Positions 11,824 through 22,548 of a stretch of DNA of 64,000 nucleotides are shown in pieces. The position numbers and the translations under genes are program-made. Every line of letters begins with the position of its first letter. Positions within the stretch are counted from its first letter, which is position 1. This DNA is from Apis mellifera. Lineage: Eukaryota > Arthropoda > Insecta > Hymenoptera > Apidae. Location: contig NC_037639.1 in the NCBI RefSeq assembly GCF_003254395.2, positions 8,794,501-8,858,500 on the forward strand. Direction: 5' to 3'. The notes beneath the pieces were generated by a model that did no database searches, had not been told where the DNA came from, and saw nothing but the letters and a program-made list of their open reading frames with translations.

Positions 11824-11846
11824 AATATATATATATATACACACAT
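11824..11846. repeat. short (TA)n with CACACA
   Basis: AATATATATATATATAC followed by ACACATC; a simple dinucleotide repeat. Confidence 0.8.
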
Positions 11847-12076
11847 CTTTGTCTTACAAGAGAAAAGCTTTTTCCATCCTCCTGTTTAGCCCCCGCGAGA
11901 ACGTGGCTGCAACGCCTGGTATTTCGCGATGAATAGGTGGAAGGACGTGAAATAGGATCGACGTCATACGGTGTTTCACGACAAGGGAAAGCCGAGTAAT
12001 TGAATTGTCGTTGTTTGAGAAGGAGCGCGGGAAGAGTTGATAGATGCGGCGGGCCCTCGAGTTTCTTCGATTTCTT

Positions 12077-12152
12077 AATTTCCTCTAAGAGTCTCTTCCT
12101 AACTAATATACAATAATTTCCGCAAAGAGTCTCTTCCTAAGTAATATACAAA
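12077..12152. repeat. 38-bp tandem duplication, two copies
   Basis: Copy 1 (12077-12114) and copy 2 (12115-12152) lie head to tail and differ at four positions. Both contain AAGAGTCTCTTCCTAA and TAATATACAA. The sequence between these words is not low-complexity, so this is a genuine local duplication rather than a microsatellite. Confidence 0.85.
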
Positions 12153-12309
12153 AGAGCATACAAAAGTATCCGTTGAAACGAATTATTTTTATCAATTATT
12201 TAATCTCCTTCCTAAAAAAAGAAACTGTCGCACAATTATCGAATATCTTCGTGAAAGATCGACGAAACCCCCCAAAAACGACGAAGAAGAAGAGAATTCA
12301 GCATATCAG

Positions 12310-12366
12310 TTTCGAAAAAAAAAAAAGAAAAAAAGAAAGAAAAACAGAAAAAAGAAAAAATATTTC
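12310..12366. repeat. A-rich purine tract
   Basis: A-rich run with scattered G and one C, ending in TATTTC. It is simple sequence and keeps neighbouring frames open. Confidence 0.7.
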
Positions 12367-12441
12367 TATCTAAAATTCGATCGAATAGGATAGGAAATTG
12401 AATTCTCGACGCGGAGCCGATCTCCCTTCGTGCTTAAACCC

Positions 12442-12498
12442 GACGACTACGACGACGACGACGAGGACGAGGACGAGGACGACGACGACGACGACGAC
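12442..12498. repeat. (GAC)n/(GAG)n trinucleotide repeat
   Basis: Imperfect GAC repeat with GAG interruptions. One plus frame reads as a poly-Asp/Glu run followed by TFVPRGAAAKAEQEEF, about 100 codons in all, with only a GTG and no ATG at its head. Acidic repeats do occur in real nuclear proteins, but here the other plus frame reads poly-Thr/Arg and the minus frame poly-Val, so the repeat alone explains the openness. Confidence 0.8.
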
Positions 12499-12879
12499 AC
12501 CTTTGTGCCGCGCGGTGCGGCGGCAAAAGCGGAGCAAGAAGAATTTTCCTATAAATCTCCCGGTCCAGAAGCGCGGGTGACGGCAAGTGGCTCGGTGCTC
12601 GCCAGATCGCAAAGGCAGCGCGAAAGGGAGGCAGAGGGAAGGGTTGTAAAGGGGTTCCCCGTGGCGAGGTACAACGCCGCCAAGGGGGAGGAGGGAGGGG
12701 GTAATCCACGCATCATATCTCACCGTTGACAAGCATTCATGACCCCTGGTACCCGGAGCCCTCAATAGCGAACGACATCCACCGACAAACACCCTTCACC
12801 ACCCCCTTGTCCCCGCCAACCCTTCCGTTCCTCGCGCCCAGGAACACCCCTTAACCTCGCGCCTCCCCCGGCCTCCCGT

Positions 12880-12915
12880 TTTTCTCTCTCTCTCTCTCTC
12901 TCTCTTTTCTCGCAG
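12880..12915 (+). other. CT tract plus CGCAG (splice-acceptor-like)
   Basis: (TC)n then TTTTCTCGCAG ending at 12915 is a good 3' splice-site shape. One following frame reads FQPTVEEASHRTGPNMPAAN and stops within about 90 nt. There is no donor and no family match. The tract may simply be a CT microsatellite. Confidence 0.25.
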
Positions 12916-13041
12916 ATTTCCAACCAACGGTGGAGGAGGCGAGCCATCGAACCGGACCAAATATGCCAGCGGCGAACTGCCCTCTGTTTCGTGTTAAAAA
13001 TTAACCGAATCACCGTGAACGTATTCATATTTCTCGTTGAC

Positions 13042-13071
13042 CCTCTCTCCCTCTCTCTCTCTCTCTCTCTT
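13042..13071. repeat. (CT)n microsatellite
   Basis: Nearly pure CT dinucleotide tract of about 30 nt; GAGA on the other strand, the word bound by GAGA-factor-type proteins in insects. Confidence 0.9.
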
Positions 13072-13429
13072 TGTCCCGGATCGGCGCCGTCTCGCTCGAA
13101 AGCGTTCGATTTTTTTCTCTCTCTCCATTATTGCGTGAAACGAGAGCCGGCGCGGAATTTTATTGCGTTGGCGCGGAAAGGAGGGCGGCGTTGGTTCGCA
13201 CGTACGTCCCTGGACACGTAGATACGGAGCCACGGCCATTGTGAACCAGCTCTGGCTTTTTCGCGCGCGCGAGAGAGATACCACCCTCTGGGCACGGGGG
13301 TTATTTCGACCCGGCCGGATGGAAGACAAAAATGTAAGCGAGAACAAGCTCACCCTTCTCGGCTCGCCCGTCATCGGTTTTTGGGGGCAGGAAATCGTGT
13401 GTTACCGTGGCACGTGTCGACCGTGCATT

Positions 13430-13520
13430 CTTTTTCTCTTTTTCTTTTGCACGCGCGCACCGTTTTTTTTCTCTCTCTCTCTCTGTCTCTTCTTCTTCTG
13501 TCTCTTCTTTTTTCGTCGAT
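13430..13520. repeat. pyrimidine-rich tract
   Basis: Imperfect T/C-rich stretch including T8, (CT)6 and CTTCTT runs. It keeps a long minus-strand E/K/R-rich frame open, which is considered spurious. Confidence 0.7.
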
Positions 13521-15189
13521 CGAGATGTATAAAAACGAACGAACGGGATATAAATTCGTTCGACATCGAATCTCAAATACAATCGTACATGAACAAAAGT
13601 ATATATATATATTTGATCGTGTTTAAACGATTTTTTTGTAGAGGAAATAAGTCTCGAATTTTTCTTTTCCTTTTTTCATTCTTTCTTTCTTTCGTTTTAA
13701 CGAATTTGAGTAATTACTAACGCTCAGAAGAAGAAGAGTTTCTCGCTAATCTTGTTTCAAATTTTTCTACCTTTTCTTTTAACTACTGAAAGTTTAAAGT
13801 TTAAACTTTTAAGCCTCTGAATTATACATTACAAGTTTCTATCCTTGTTATAGGATTTGTTATTGGATTTGCTTCACGGTTCAGATATTTACGAAGCTTT
13901 GAAACACGAATTACTGATAAACGTAAATTAAGTTAATCCATTAATACTTATTTGCACGATTTATCGTCAAAATATTAACAATTAGTTTAGCTAAATAATA
14001 AAAAAATCAAACGTCGTTCAACGTGAAAACGGACAGTCTTCCAAATGATTTTACTCGATCAAATCTCGTTTCGAATATTTCGATAAATTTTTCCACGAAT
14101 AATTTCACAATACAATACGGAACGGTGTATAAACGGTGTATATAAATATAACAATATATAACTTAGATTCGACACGGCAAAGCAAAATAAATATTTAACC
14201 GAGGCACGAGTGTATACGAGTTAGTCGACGTACACTCGTATAACACGCCGCACGTCTTTACAGGAGAGCGCGTCGAAGAAAAATATTTCACGTACGCGTC
14301 GCGTATAAACGCGATATATATCGTGGGTGCGATGGAAAACGATGGTCGATCCGGTGTTAAGCCGACAAGTGCTTTTATCGCAAACACTAGTTCCTGGTGA
14401 TGGAATAATTAAGACGGCCGCAATCAATGTAAAAAATGAATGGCCATTAAAGCGTTCCGACCGGGCGTCACCGATATATACGCGGGGATATATCGCGTTA
14501 AAGCGTAATTTCATTGAAAATCACGCCCGTACATAATAGCGTTAATTTAAAAGGGAATTAATTCGGTGCGCGCGTCACGTTAATTTAAAAGCATTCGGCC
14601 GAAACGATTTGTTTGGAACGCCAAAACTGGCCAAATTGGACCGCCGCCCCTTTGAAAATCCTGCCGATTTTTCCTATCCGAACGACATATTTACGAGTCG
14701 ATCACCATCCGTGTCGAACTCTCATTAACGTTGTACGAATATCCGTTCCGCCGAGAGAAATCCTCTTAATTAACCCGATACTTTCCCCTCTCGATTGGGC
14801 TCAATTAAATTACAGCTTGAGTGAAAACGCAAACCGATATTTCAGTTTCAAGATCGATAATCTTTCGAATACGCGAACCGTAAACATCGGAACGGCAACT
14901 CCCAAGACACATTTCCTGCGATTCGATATTTTTATTCGATATATTTACACGAAGAAACTTTACGCTTCATCTTTACGCCGCGACGAGAAAAAAGAAACGG
15001 ATCTCTGATGATTTTCTTAACGAGTTTCAGACGGATATCGTTTCGATTTCCCGCCACGAGGATCGATAAAGAGGAGCAAAGAAAAAGAGAGAGAGAGAGA
15101 GCGGCGAAAGTCGTGCACTTTCCACGACAAATACTTACAATATCGGGCATATTTGGCCGTATAATTTTAATCCTCTTAACGGGGTCGCT
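13521..15189. other. AT-rich, no gene seen
   Basis: AT-rich sequence with a short TA run near 13600-13613, the 14-bp palindrome AAAGTTTAAACTTT near 13795, and CGATATAT/ATATATCG arms around 14470-14493. TTAATTT words repeat around 14540-14590. A 131-codon plus frame at 14613-15008 has no recognisable features. Confidence 0.5.
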
Positions 15190-15640
15190 CGCGTAACAGC
15201 TAATTACATTCAAGCGAGAGTGGAGCGGGCCCTGCGGGACATCAAACGTGGCCACGGTAATCCAGACGTTTTAATTAGACGCCGCCGGCCAATCTTATCC
15301 GCATGATTTCCGCGGGAAACCCGACCGTTTTCTTTCTCGTTTAGAAGCGTTACGATAACAAGAAGCGACTCGCGCTTAAAATTCCACCGGGGTACCAGGC
15401 CGGGGGTCTAACCCAGCCAATTCCCAATGATAATATTGCCGTGGAACCCCACGTCCCCGCCCACCCTTAGCAGCCGCGTGGTGGATTTCCAAGCCGTAAG
15501 CCGATCTTAGAGACGATTCAATTAGCCGATCCCTGCGCGAGCAGAGAGGACGAGTTACACGCGACTGCCGAGCTACAAGTTCGATTCTAATCTGCGTTAT
15601 GCACGCGTGTTGGTACGCGCGTAGGGAGGAAAGGAAGGAA
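15190..15640. promoter_or_regulatory. low-repeat block with TAATTA words, candidate regulatory element
   Basis: No simple repeats. Homeodomain-type words occur as TAATTA at 15201-15206 and TTAATTAG at 15271-15278, mixed with CpG-rich sequence. Regulatory status is inferred only. Confidence 0.2.
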
Positions 15641-16479
15641 AGGTGAAGAGGGAGAGAGAGGGATACTCTGAGGGAACCGACGCAGTTTTATCCCTTCGAA
15701 TCGGTATTGCCACCCGATCGGACCGGATTACCCTCGTAAAACAACAATTACAGGGGGGGAAAGAGCTTTTAAAACGCGTTTCCTCGCGCTATCTCATTTC
15801 AGCCGTTAAGTTCAGCTGCGGGTTCAACGAGCTTTGCCGGCTACCTATCTATTCCACCAATTTCTGTAATTAAATCGGTTTGTCTGTTTCGATCGATAGT
15901 CTTGCGAGATTCTCGTCAAATTTCTTTTGCTTCGCGGTTTAAAATGGATGGATTGTTTAAAATTATACGTTTGTAAAATATTTTTAAGATATATATTTTA
16001 TCTCGACTATAAGGGACTATCTGTAAACGGGGGAGAAAGTTATTGCTACGCTCTTGAATTTTTCCCGAAATATATTTGAGTAAACGCTTTGTGAATTTAA
16101 AGCAAGTCACTGAGCGTGCGCAAGCGACTGTTCGCAACACGGGACGGAAAGAGAAATTGGCGTTGCCAGACTTGAAAGAAACTTTGTTATTTTTCGAGCG
16201 TGTAATAAAATAATCGAGGAAGAGTTGATTCGGCTCGGCCCGGATGGAACGCGAATATAGTCGATATCGTCGAAGAAATTGAAATTTTTACTCGCGAGCA
16301 AGCAAGCGGCAGCTTGTATAAAGAAAAAAAAAAAAAAAAAAGGGGGAAAAACGTTGCTGCATCGATCAAGAGAGCGAAACGGCGAAATTTAAACGAGAAT
16401 CGAATAACCGCAAACAAATTGTTCGTTTCATTTCCCGAACTAATACAGGTCGATTGCTAGGTCGATTGCGAGTACAAAG
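15641..16479. other. non-coding with A18 run
   Basis: A GA-rich start near 15643 opens a 76-codon frame containing LVKQQLQGGKELLKRVSSRY; it is protein-like in composition but unmatched. An A18 run lies at 16324-16341. No gene is recognised. Confidence 0.45.
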
Positions 16480-17240
16480 TCCGAATAAAATTCGCGCGGG
16501 TCGAATAGTTTTTTCCACGCGTGGGGTGGAATTAATTATAAAGCGCGATACGGGGGATTTTATAATGCGAATCCCGAACCCCCAACCACCACGTATACAT
16601 CCGCGAAAGTTAGTTTAGTCGGGGAAAAAGCCCGAGGCTATCGAATCCGGCGTGCAGTTACCTTTTCATTAGCGAAACGAATGAGATTCGACGAAACTTT
16701 CCTTATTTCGCGTTGGTTGCGCGGTTGCTTCGCCCGCCGCATTAAATCGTCGAATCTCGACGAATTACCGGCCCATCTCCCACGTGCACGATGATTAAAT
16801 TAATCGGAAGCAATCGGGGAGGATAACGGGCTTAGGATCGATTAATCGCGGGAAAAAAATCCGGGGAGAAAAAATCTCGACCGGGTCTCGGTCACGTTTC
16901 GCCAATCATGGAATCGGTTCGGGGAGGAGCCGGCGTGATTCGCGTCCGCAAACAAAGAGTAGAAAACGCGGGGGCATCCGAGATTCCGCTCGATAAACAA
17001 AGAGGAAATGGAGGAGCAAAAGCTTGGATCGGTGAACGCGGTTTCGGGGATGAATGAAATTTTACAATTTAAACCGTCGGCGAAAGAGCCGCGATTTTGG
17101 CAAGCTTCCATCCCCGACCGAGACCGAGACAACAACCCGGTAGTCCGAATTTAACAGGCGGGGGGAGGGGAGGGAATTAAGTGCCGTGTAATTCCATCCA
17201 CCCTTATTTTTCCACGAAATGACTGACGGCGGTGTATAAA
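16480..17240. promoter_or_regulatory. low-repeat CpG/TAAT block, candidate regulatory element
   Basis: Contains AATTAATTATAAAG near 16530, TTTTATAATGC near 16558 and ATTAAATTAATC near 16793, and has no microsatellites. A minus-strand frame of 97 codons (16842-17135) crosses it without recognisable features. Regulatory function is inferred. Confidence 0.18.
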
Positions 17241-18940
17241 CTTCGCCATCGTAGATTAAATAAATGCGGGGAGAAATATCACCCCCCAAAAACTTCTTGG
17301 CAACACGTGCCCGTTTTAATTTTTTTCGGGAAAACTGACCAACCTTGGTCGACTCGTTCGACGTTCGATATAATTCAACGTTCCTCGACGATGTTCCTTC
17401 TCTTTTCAATTACAAAAACTTCGACAGAGATTACGTAGTGCATGGTCGAGGAACTTTTTTTTAGAAATTACCACTAAAATTTTACTAATCGTCATCCGTG
17501 ATATTTTTGACACCACGTCCAATTATCTCCCTTCCCTTTCCCTCCACCGTCCACGGATAAATCACGATCAGGAATGGGCGGCCGTTCGACACATGTACGT
17601 ATATGCAGCCACGCAACGAAGCGTGGTCACGCGGCACGTTGCACGCACGTGCGTACGTGCAACCGGCGACTTTTAAACGAACACGAGAGAGAGTTCACTG
17701 ATTTATCCGATAGTATTTGTTCTCCTCCCTATCGCCGTTCCCCCCCGCTCGTTCATTCGAAATATCCTCTTTTTTTTTTTTTTTCCGCGACGCGGGCCAG
17801 AGGGTGGTCCCGCGAAACGAAGCTGCTATTGCGACCGAGAGAGAGTCTGGAGCAGAAGAGAACCGGTAGATAGGTACGGCGCTTGCGCGCCACCACCGGG
17901 AATCCCCCGTCGGGAAATCTGTGGCAATTTTTCATTGCCCGACACGACGATATATCCGTCTATCCCATCTCCCCCTCCACCCTTCTCCGAAAAAGTGTAC
18001 CTCCACCTCCACTCCCCCCTGCTCTACACAAGCGCGAGCGCACTTTGTCTGCCGTGATAATGTTTTCATTATTCACTGGATTATACACTGGGAGCGTGGG
18101 CGGAAATCAGGAGGGGCGGTATTACGCGACACCGTCGGCCACGTCGAAACTTGATTTACCGCGTGTACCGCACGGCGGTGAAAAAAAAAGTCAACGTTCC
18201 GGACACGGTTACCACCTGGCCCCTGCTTATCGACCGGTTATTTGTGTCGATCCTACGCGGGGAGAGTTTCGTCTCGACGTTCGAGGTTCGGATTGATTTC
18301 TTGATTTCGAAGATCGAGTACGGTAGATAAGCCTCGTTCCTTCGTGGATAAGCGCGATAAAATTCGTGTCCGTGCTGCTCCTTTATTTATCGATTGGAAA
18401 AAAAAGAAATCGTCTTCGACGAAAGCGATCGCGTGTCGAACGAGGATCGGATCCCACGTACAAGTTTAATCGAGTTTAATGGTTTTTTTTTCTTTTTCTC
18501 GCGAAACGATCGCCTCATGCTTCGCTCGATATTTAATTCCATCCATCGTGACCTGTTAACGGTAACGAAACACACGATTTTTTTATTCGTACCGACCCGG
18601 TTTTTCCAGCCGGGGCGCGCGATTCCCGTCGCACCTTTGTGAAATCCTTGTGTTGTGTGCCCTTCTATGCAAAGCGGAAACGATATACCACTTAATGAAA
18701 TTTCATCGATCGATGACGCGGAGGACACGTCGTTTCCTGAATGCAATATCGTGTCTAGCCGCGCCGTCAACGTGACAAAGTACAGTATTCCGTGCGTCGG
18801 CCCGACACCGGCCAGGCGCTGATATTGACAGTAAAAAATGTATCGCGAATGCAGTGCAATAATGGAAACCGCCAAGCGTTGAATGTTAATAAGCGGTGAA
18901 TTAAAAAGAGGAAAAGAAGAGGAGAAGAAGAAGAAGGAGA
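17241..18940. other. non-coding; CpG-rich hairpins and T15 run
   Basis: Includes the hairpin CCACGC/GCGTGG (17609-17614 with 17621-17626), the imperfect palindrome at 17639-17662 with TTGCACG/CGTGCAA ends, and a T15 run at 17770-17784. The 14-bp palindrome TCATCGATCGATGA lies at 18703-18716. A 162-codon minus frame at 18387-18875 has no domain features. No gene is recognised. Confidence 0.5.
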
Positions 18941-19727
18941 GGTGGGAAAAAAAAAAAAAGGATCGATCGTTACCCGATTGATTCTCTTGTTAGTTACGAG
19001 ATTCTCTCTTCGAAGCTTTGCTTTGACGATTTTCGTTTTTCATTGCAGAGTAAGCTGCCTCGAGCAGATCGATATATGGATACCATCCGCCCATCCGAAG
19101 GATTAAGGAAAATCGGGTTGGCGGGCGCCAATATGAAAGGGACTCGTGCGGGAATATACGAAATCTTGTGGGTGCAAAGGTAGCTTGATTTTATTCACCC
19201 CTTTCGAGAGAGAGAAAGAGAGAGAGAGAGAAAGATTGCGATAGGTTTTCGCGCGATAACCGTATTCCACGACTTCTGTGGTAAAGTGTGTACAATTTCT
19301 CAAAGAGCATCGGTATCTTTCCGTGTGCTGTGGTAACGCGTATTTCCAAATATTCCACGTATTTTTCTTGAATATCCGTCAGATCTTGGTAGAAGAGGGA
19401 TCATCGCTTTAAGGAATCGTTCGCTTTACGAATAATGTTTATTTGATTTCGAGAAACGCGACTTTTTAGTCGGACAAACTTTCTTTTTTTAAATAACGTG
19501 ATTTCTCTTCCCTTTTTGCGGATCGTTTCTCTCGAAACAAATACAAAATCATTGAAACTTTTCCTTCGCGAGAAAACCTTCCAATCTTAAAAATATCTTA
19601 TTAGCGACCGACAATCGACAACAACGTGTTTTCAAATCATTACACCGTGCTCTACACCATCAAGTTTCATAACTTGGAACCAACCGCGACTCGTTTCGAG
19701 AATTTCGCTTTATAGTGAGAAGTTTTC
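18941..19727. other. non-coding; A and GA runs
   Basis: An A13 run (18947-18959) and an imperfect GA repeat (19207-19235) are the only structured items; the rest is AT-rich. Confidence 0.5.
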
Positions 19728-19757
19728 AGGAGGAAGGAAGGAAGGAAGGAAGAAAGG
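19728..19757. repeat. (GGAA)n tract
   Basis: Tandem GGAA copies with minor interruptions. GGAA is also the ETS-family core, so a tract could act as a binding array, but no other sign of function is seen. Confidence 0.85.
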
Positions 19758-20428
19758 AACATTGTTTCTCCCCGAAATAGGTCGCGTAATTAGTACACGG
19801 AATAAGTAACATTCGGCGATGTCTCGCTCTCTCGCGCTCGATCTCCGCGCTTAGCACTCTTCTTTATTTCCCTCCAACGCTTTCAATTAACGTCCCGTCC
19901 CCAAAGGGCAACTAATTTTCGTCCAGACGTGCGATCGTGCTCGCAAAGAGACACGTTCGTCCAACCGATTTGACACCGTTCGATACGTGGTTCCACGCGA
20001 TGCCCTTTGACCTCCGATCGACGAAGGTCGTTTCATCCTTTCATCCAGAGAAGCAGAGGAGGAGGGGGAGGAGGGAGAAATTAACGGAGGGAGTGTTTCG
20101 CGGAGCGAAATTATCGAACTTCGACTTTCCCATCTAGTTATCGTCAGTTTCGTCGACGCGGAAAACAAGGAAACAGGGATGTCTGGAACTGACCGTGTCG
20201 TTTAAATCCCATCCCCTCCTCCCTCCAACCCTCTCCCTCTCCTCCTCCTCCTCCTCCTCCTCGTCGCTCTTTTCTTCCACCCCATTTTTTCCCTGGAAAA
20301 CTAATTTTCTCGCGGAACAATGCCCTCAAAGCCGGGTAGAACGCGTCGATCAAGCAGGCTCGCAGTCCTCGAATCGGAACGAATCGCGTCGGGAAACCGA
20401 CGATTGGATCGAATCCACTTGGCCGCCT
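19758..20428. other. non-coding; CTC-rich tract
   Basis: Holds a CTCCTC repeat at about 20240-20262 in otherwise mixed sequence. No gene is recognised. Confidence 0.5.
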
Positions 20429-20448
20429 CGATAATTATCGCGCGATAA
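20429..20448. other. overlapping palindromes CGATAATTATCG and TTATCGCGCGATAA
   Basis: A 12-bp palindrome (20429-20440) overlaps a 14-bp palindrome (20435-20448). Both are perfect. They contain GATAA/TTATC, the GATA-factor core, in both orientations. Confidence 0.6.
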
Positions 20449-21083
20449 ATAAGAGCAACGCCTCTGGATCCGCGGCGTGAAACGAGGAGAGGAAGGAAAG
20501 GGAGGGCGCGAGAGGGAAGAAACGAGGGATACGGAACGGAACGAATCGGTCGGAGGAGAGGCGGCGGCAGAACGGGAGGGATTGGAGGCGAGGGTCGAGA
20601 CAACAAAGAGCGGAGAGGCTGCGCCGGTGAACGTAGCTTATTACAAAGCTCCCTCCGCCGCGATTCCACCCGTTGCGCCACCGGTTGCACTCCCGTCCTC
20701 GACGAATCGTCCTCGCTCCTCGATTCACGCCACGATTGCGCCCGCTTCGAGCTCCATCGAAGGAGAGAATGGAGCAGCACCGTATCGAGATCCGAGCCGG
20801 TATCCGGTAAATTCGGGGAAACGTCTAGGAGCGGTCGTTTCAGGAAACGGTTTTTAATCGAGTGTGAAGCGAACAAATATCGGCTGCCTTTCCCCTTCCT
20901 CTCGAGAAGGGGGCATAAAAGAATGGAAAGAAGGAGGTGGTGTTTGTATCGAAGCCGAACTTTATTTCTGAATCTTTCCTTTTCTTTTCCTTTTTCTCCA
21001 CCGGTTAATTTCCCTCCCCTTGTTTTCAACCCTTCCACCGTACGAGAGGGAGACGCGGCCGTTTTATTAATCGGAACGGACAA
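20449..21083. other. CpG-rich segment open on both strands
   Basis: A plus frame (20477-20857) includes AAPVNVAYYKAPSAAIPPVA, continues Ala/Pro/Ser-rich, and meets a GT donor-like site at 20807. The minus strand is open for 260 codons (20301-21083) but reads Arg/Ser/Pro/Leu-rich without features. Stop codons are scarce here because TA dinucleotides are rare. The plus frame is the better of the two, yet no family is recognised. Confidence 0.18.
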
Positions 21084-22484
21084 AAGGCGGCTCTTGAAGA
21101 GGAGGCCGACCGAATAAACCGCGAAACGTTCGATTCTAAAAATGTCAGGGGATCGAATCGAATGAATCGTTCGAGATGAATGAAACGCGCTGCCACCCGC
21201 TTCCTACGAATTACTCGAATTAATTAAGTGGCGTGGGTGTACTGTAATTCGATGCTTGCGAATAATCTCGCGCGAATAAATTGCGAGAGATAATGAACAA
21301 CGATGCTTGGGTGTGGATGGAATCGAACGTTTATTTACAACAAACAATCCCCAAGTTTACTTGCCCAAGATTCCCAGATCAATTTACGCAAGAGAAAGTC
21401 AAAGCATCCGATATTATTTGCGCCAAATCAGCGTGTACACTTGCACAAGTATTATGCACCCTCCTAATCCCGAGCATCGCAAATAGAATCTCTAATCTCG
21501 GTTGCATGGTTGCAACTTCTCTCGAAATGCAAACTTCTATCGAAAGTTGAACGAACGAAGAAAGTCATCGAACGAAAATACAAGCTTCATCGAGCCGATA
21601 TATTCATCAAACGTATCTCAAAATCGCATCCATCCATCGTACAAGGCGATTCTTCAACGAAGCCAGGAACCGAGCTCAACAACGGATGCTTTGACTGCAC
21701 GTTGTATATCATATAGCACGCTACTCCTAAACAATTAAACGGATTCTCCTCGGATAATAACAGACGCACTCGAGTATCCAATAATGCACCTGAACGCGCG
21801 TTTAAATCCGTTTCAAGAAACTTGCCTCGAAGAGGTTACCGATTAATCGTCCGTTGAGAGACTTTGAGCAACGTTTCCAACTATTCGACCGGCAAGAAGT
21901 TGGTAATTACCAATTATCCACCACCGAAATTGGTACCGAGGAACGGGGTAATAGAGGGCCGATTCAGACCGCTATTAACGCTTCCAAGTGATATGCTTCC
22001 TCGTTAAAGTATAATTTCGCAGCAGGCGCCTCCTCCTCCTCCCCCTCCTCCTCCTTGTCCCCGTTCTTGTCGCGTTCCATTCTTTTCCACGCGGTGGTAA
22101 CGAAATTTCGTCCAATTATCGTTTCATTTAATAAAAGGCAAGGGGCACAAGGGTGGATTGGATACATGGTTGGACGGTGGTACGATTCCGTGGCGTAAGA
22201 CGACACGTAGCCGGCGAATAAAGGTGTAATTATCGAAACTCTCCCGAACGAGAGTTGGCTAAACGCTCCGCTTTTAATGAAACTTTAAGGGGGATACTCT
22301 CGGCTTAATTGCGGGATCGTTTCGGCCGAGTCTACGCTCCCTTTATCGGTTTTGTCATTGATCTCTTGCTTCCGCGTCGATCCGTCCCGTCCCCAATTAT
22401 CCTAATTGCGCCGCCGAGAAACCGTAAGCGCCGCCAAAAATGCCGCGCCCTCGAGATTTCGCGAGATATCGCCAGGCGGGATAC
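21084..22484. other. non-coding, no gene seen
   Basis: Mixed AT/CpG sequence. The perfect 14-bp palindrome TTGGTAATTACCAA lies near 21898-21911, followed by a second ATTGGTACC word. CTC-rich trinucleotide runs occur at about 22026-22054. A short frame at 21281-21550 (MNNDAWVWMESNVYL) is unmatched. Confidence 0.5.
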
Positions 22485-22508
22485 TCGAAATAACTCGAAA
22501 TAACTCGG
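22485..22508 (+). repeat. short tandem ACTCGAAATA
   Basis: ACTCGAAATA is repeated twice and followed by a partial third copy, ACTCGG, directly upstream of the 22526-22548 hairpin. Confidence 0.6.
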
Positions 22509-22525
22509 TTACCAATAAATATTTG

Positions 22526-22548
22526 GAGCGACAAGGAAGTTGTCGCTC
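22526..22548. other. 9-bp hairpin GAGCGACAA/TTGTCGCTC
   Basis: The arms at 22526-22534 and 22540-22548 pair perfectly across a GGAAG loop. Sequence outside the arms does not extend the stem beyond a possible G-T pair, so a microRNA precursor is unlikely. Confidence 0.65.

Noticed and set aside
12430..12729. Acidic poly-Asp/Glu protein
   Set aside because: The run comes from a GAC/GAG microsatellite; other frames across it are also open and there is no ATG or splice support.
20301..21083. 260-codon minus-strand frame
   Set aside because: Arg/Ser/Pro/Leu-rich, no features, and opposite to a better-looking plus frame in TA-poor DNA.
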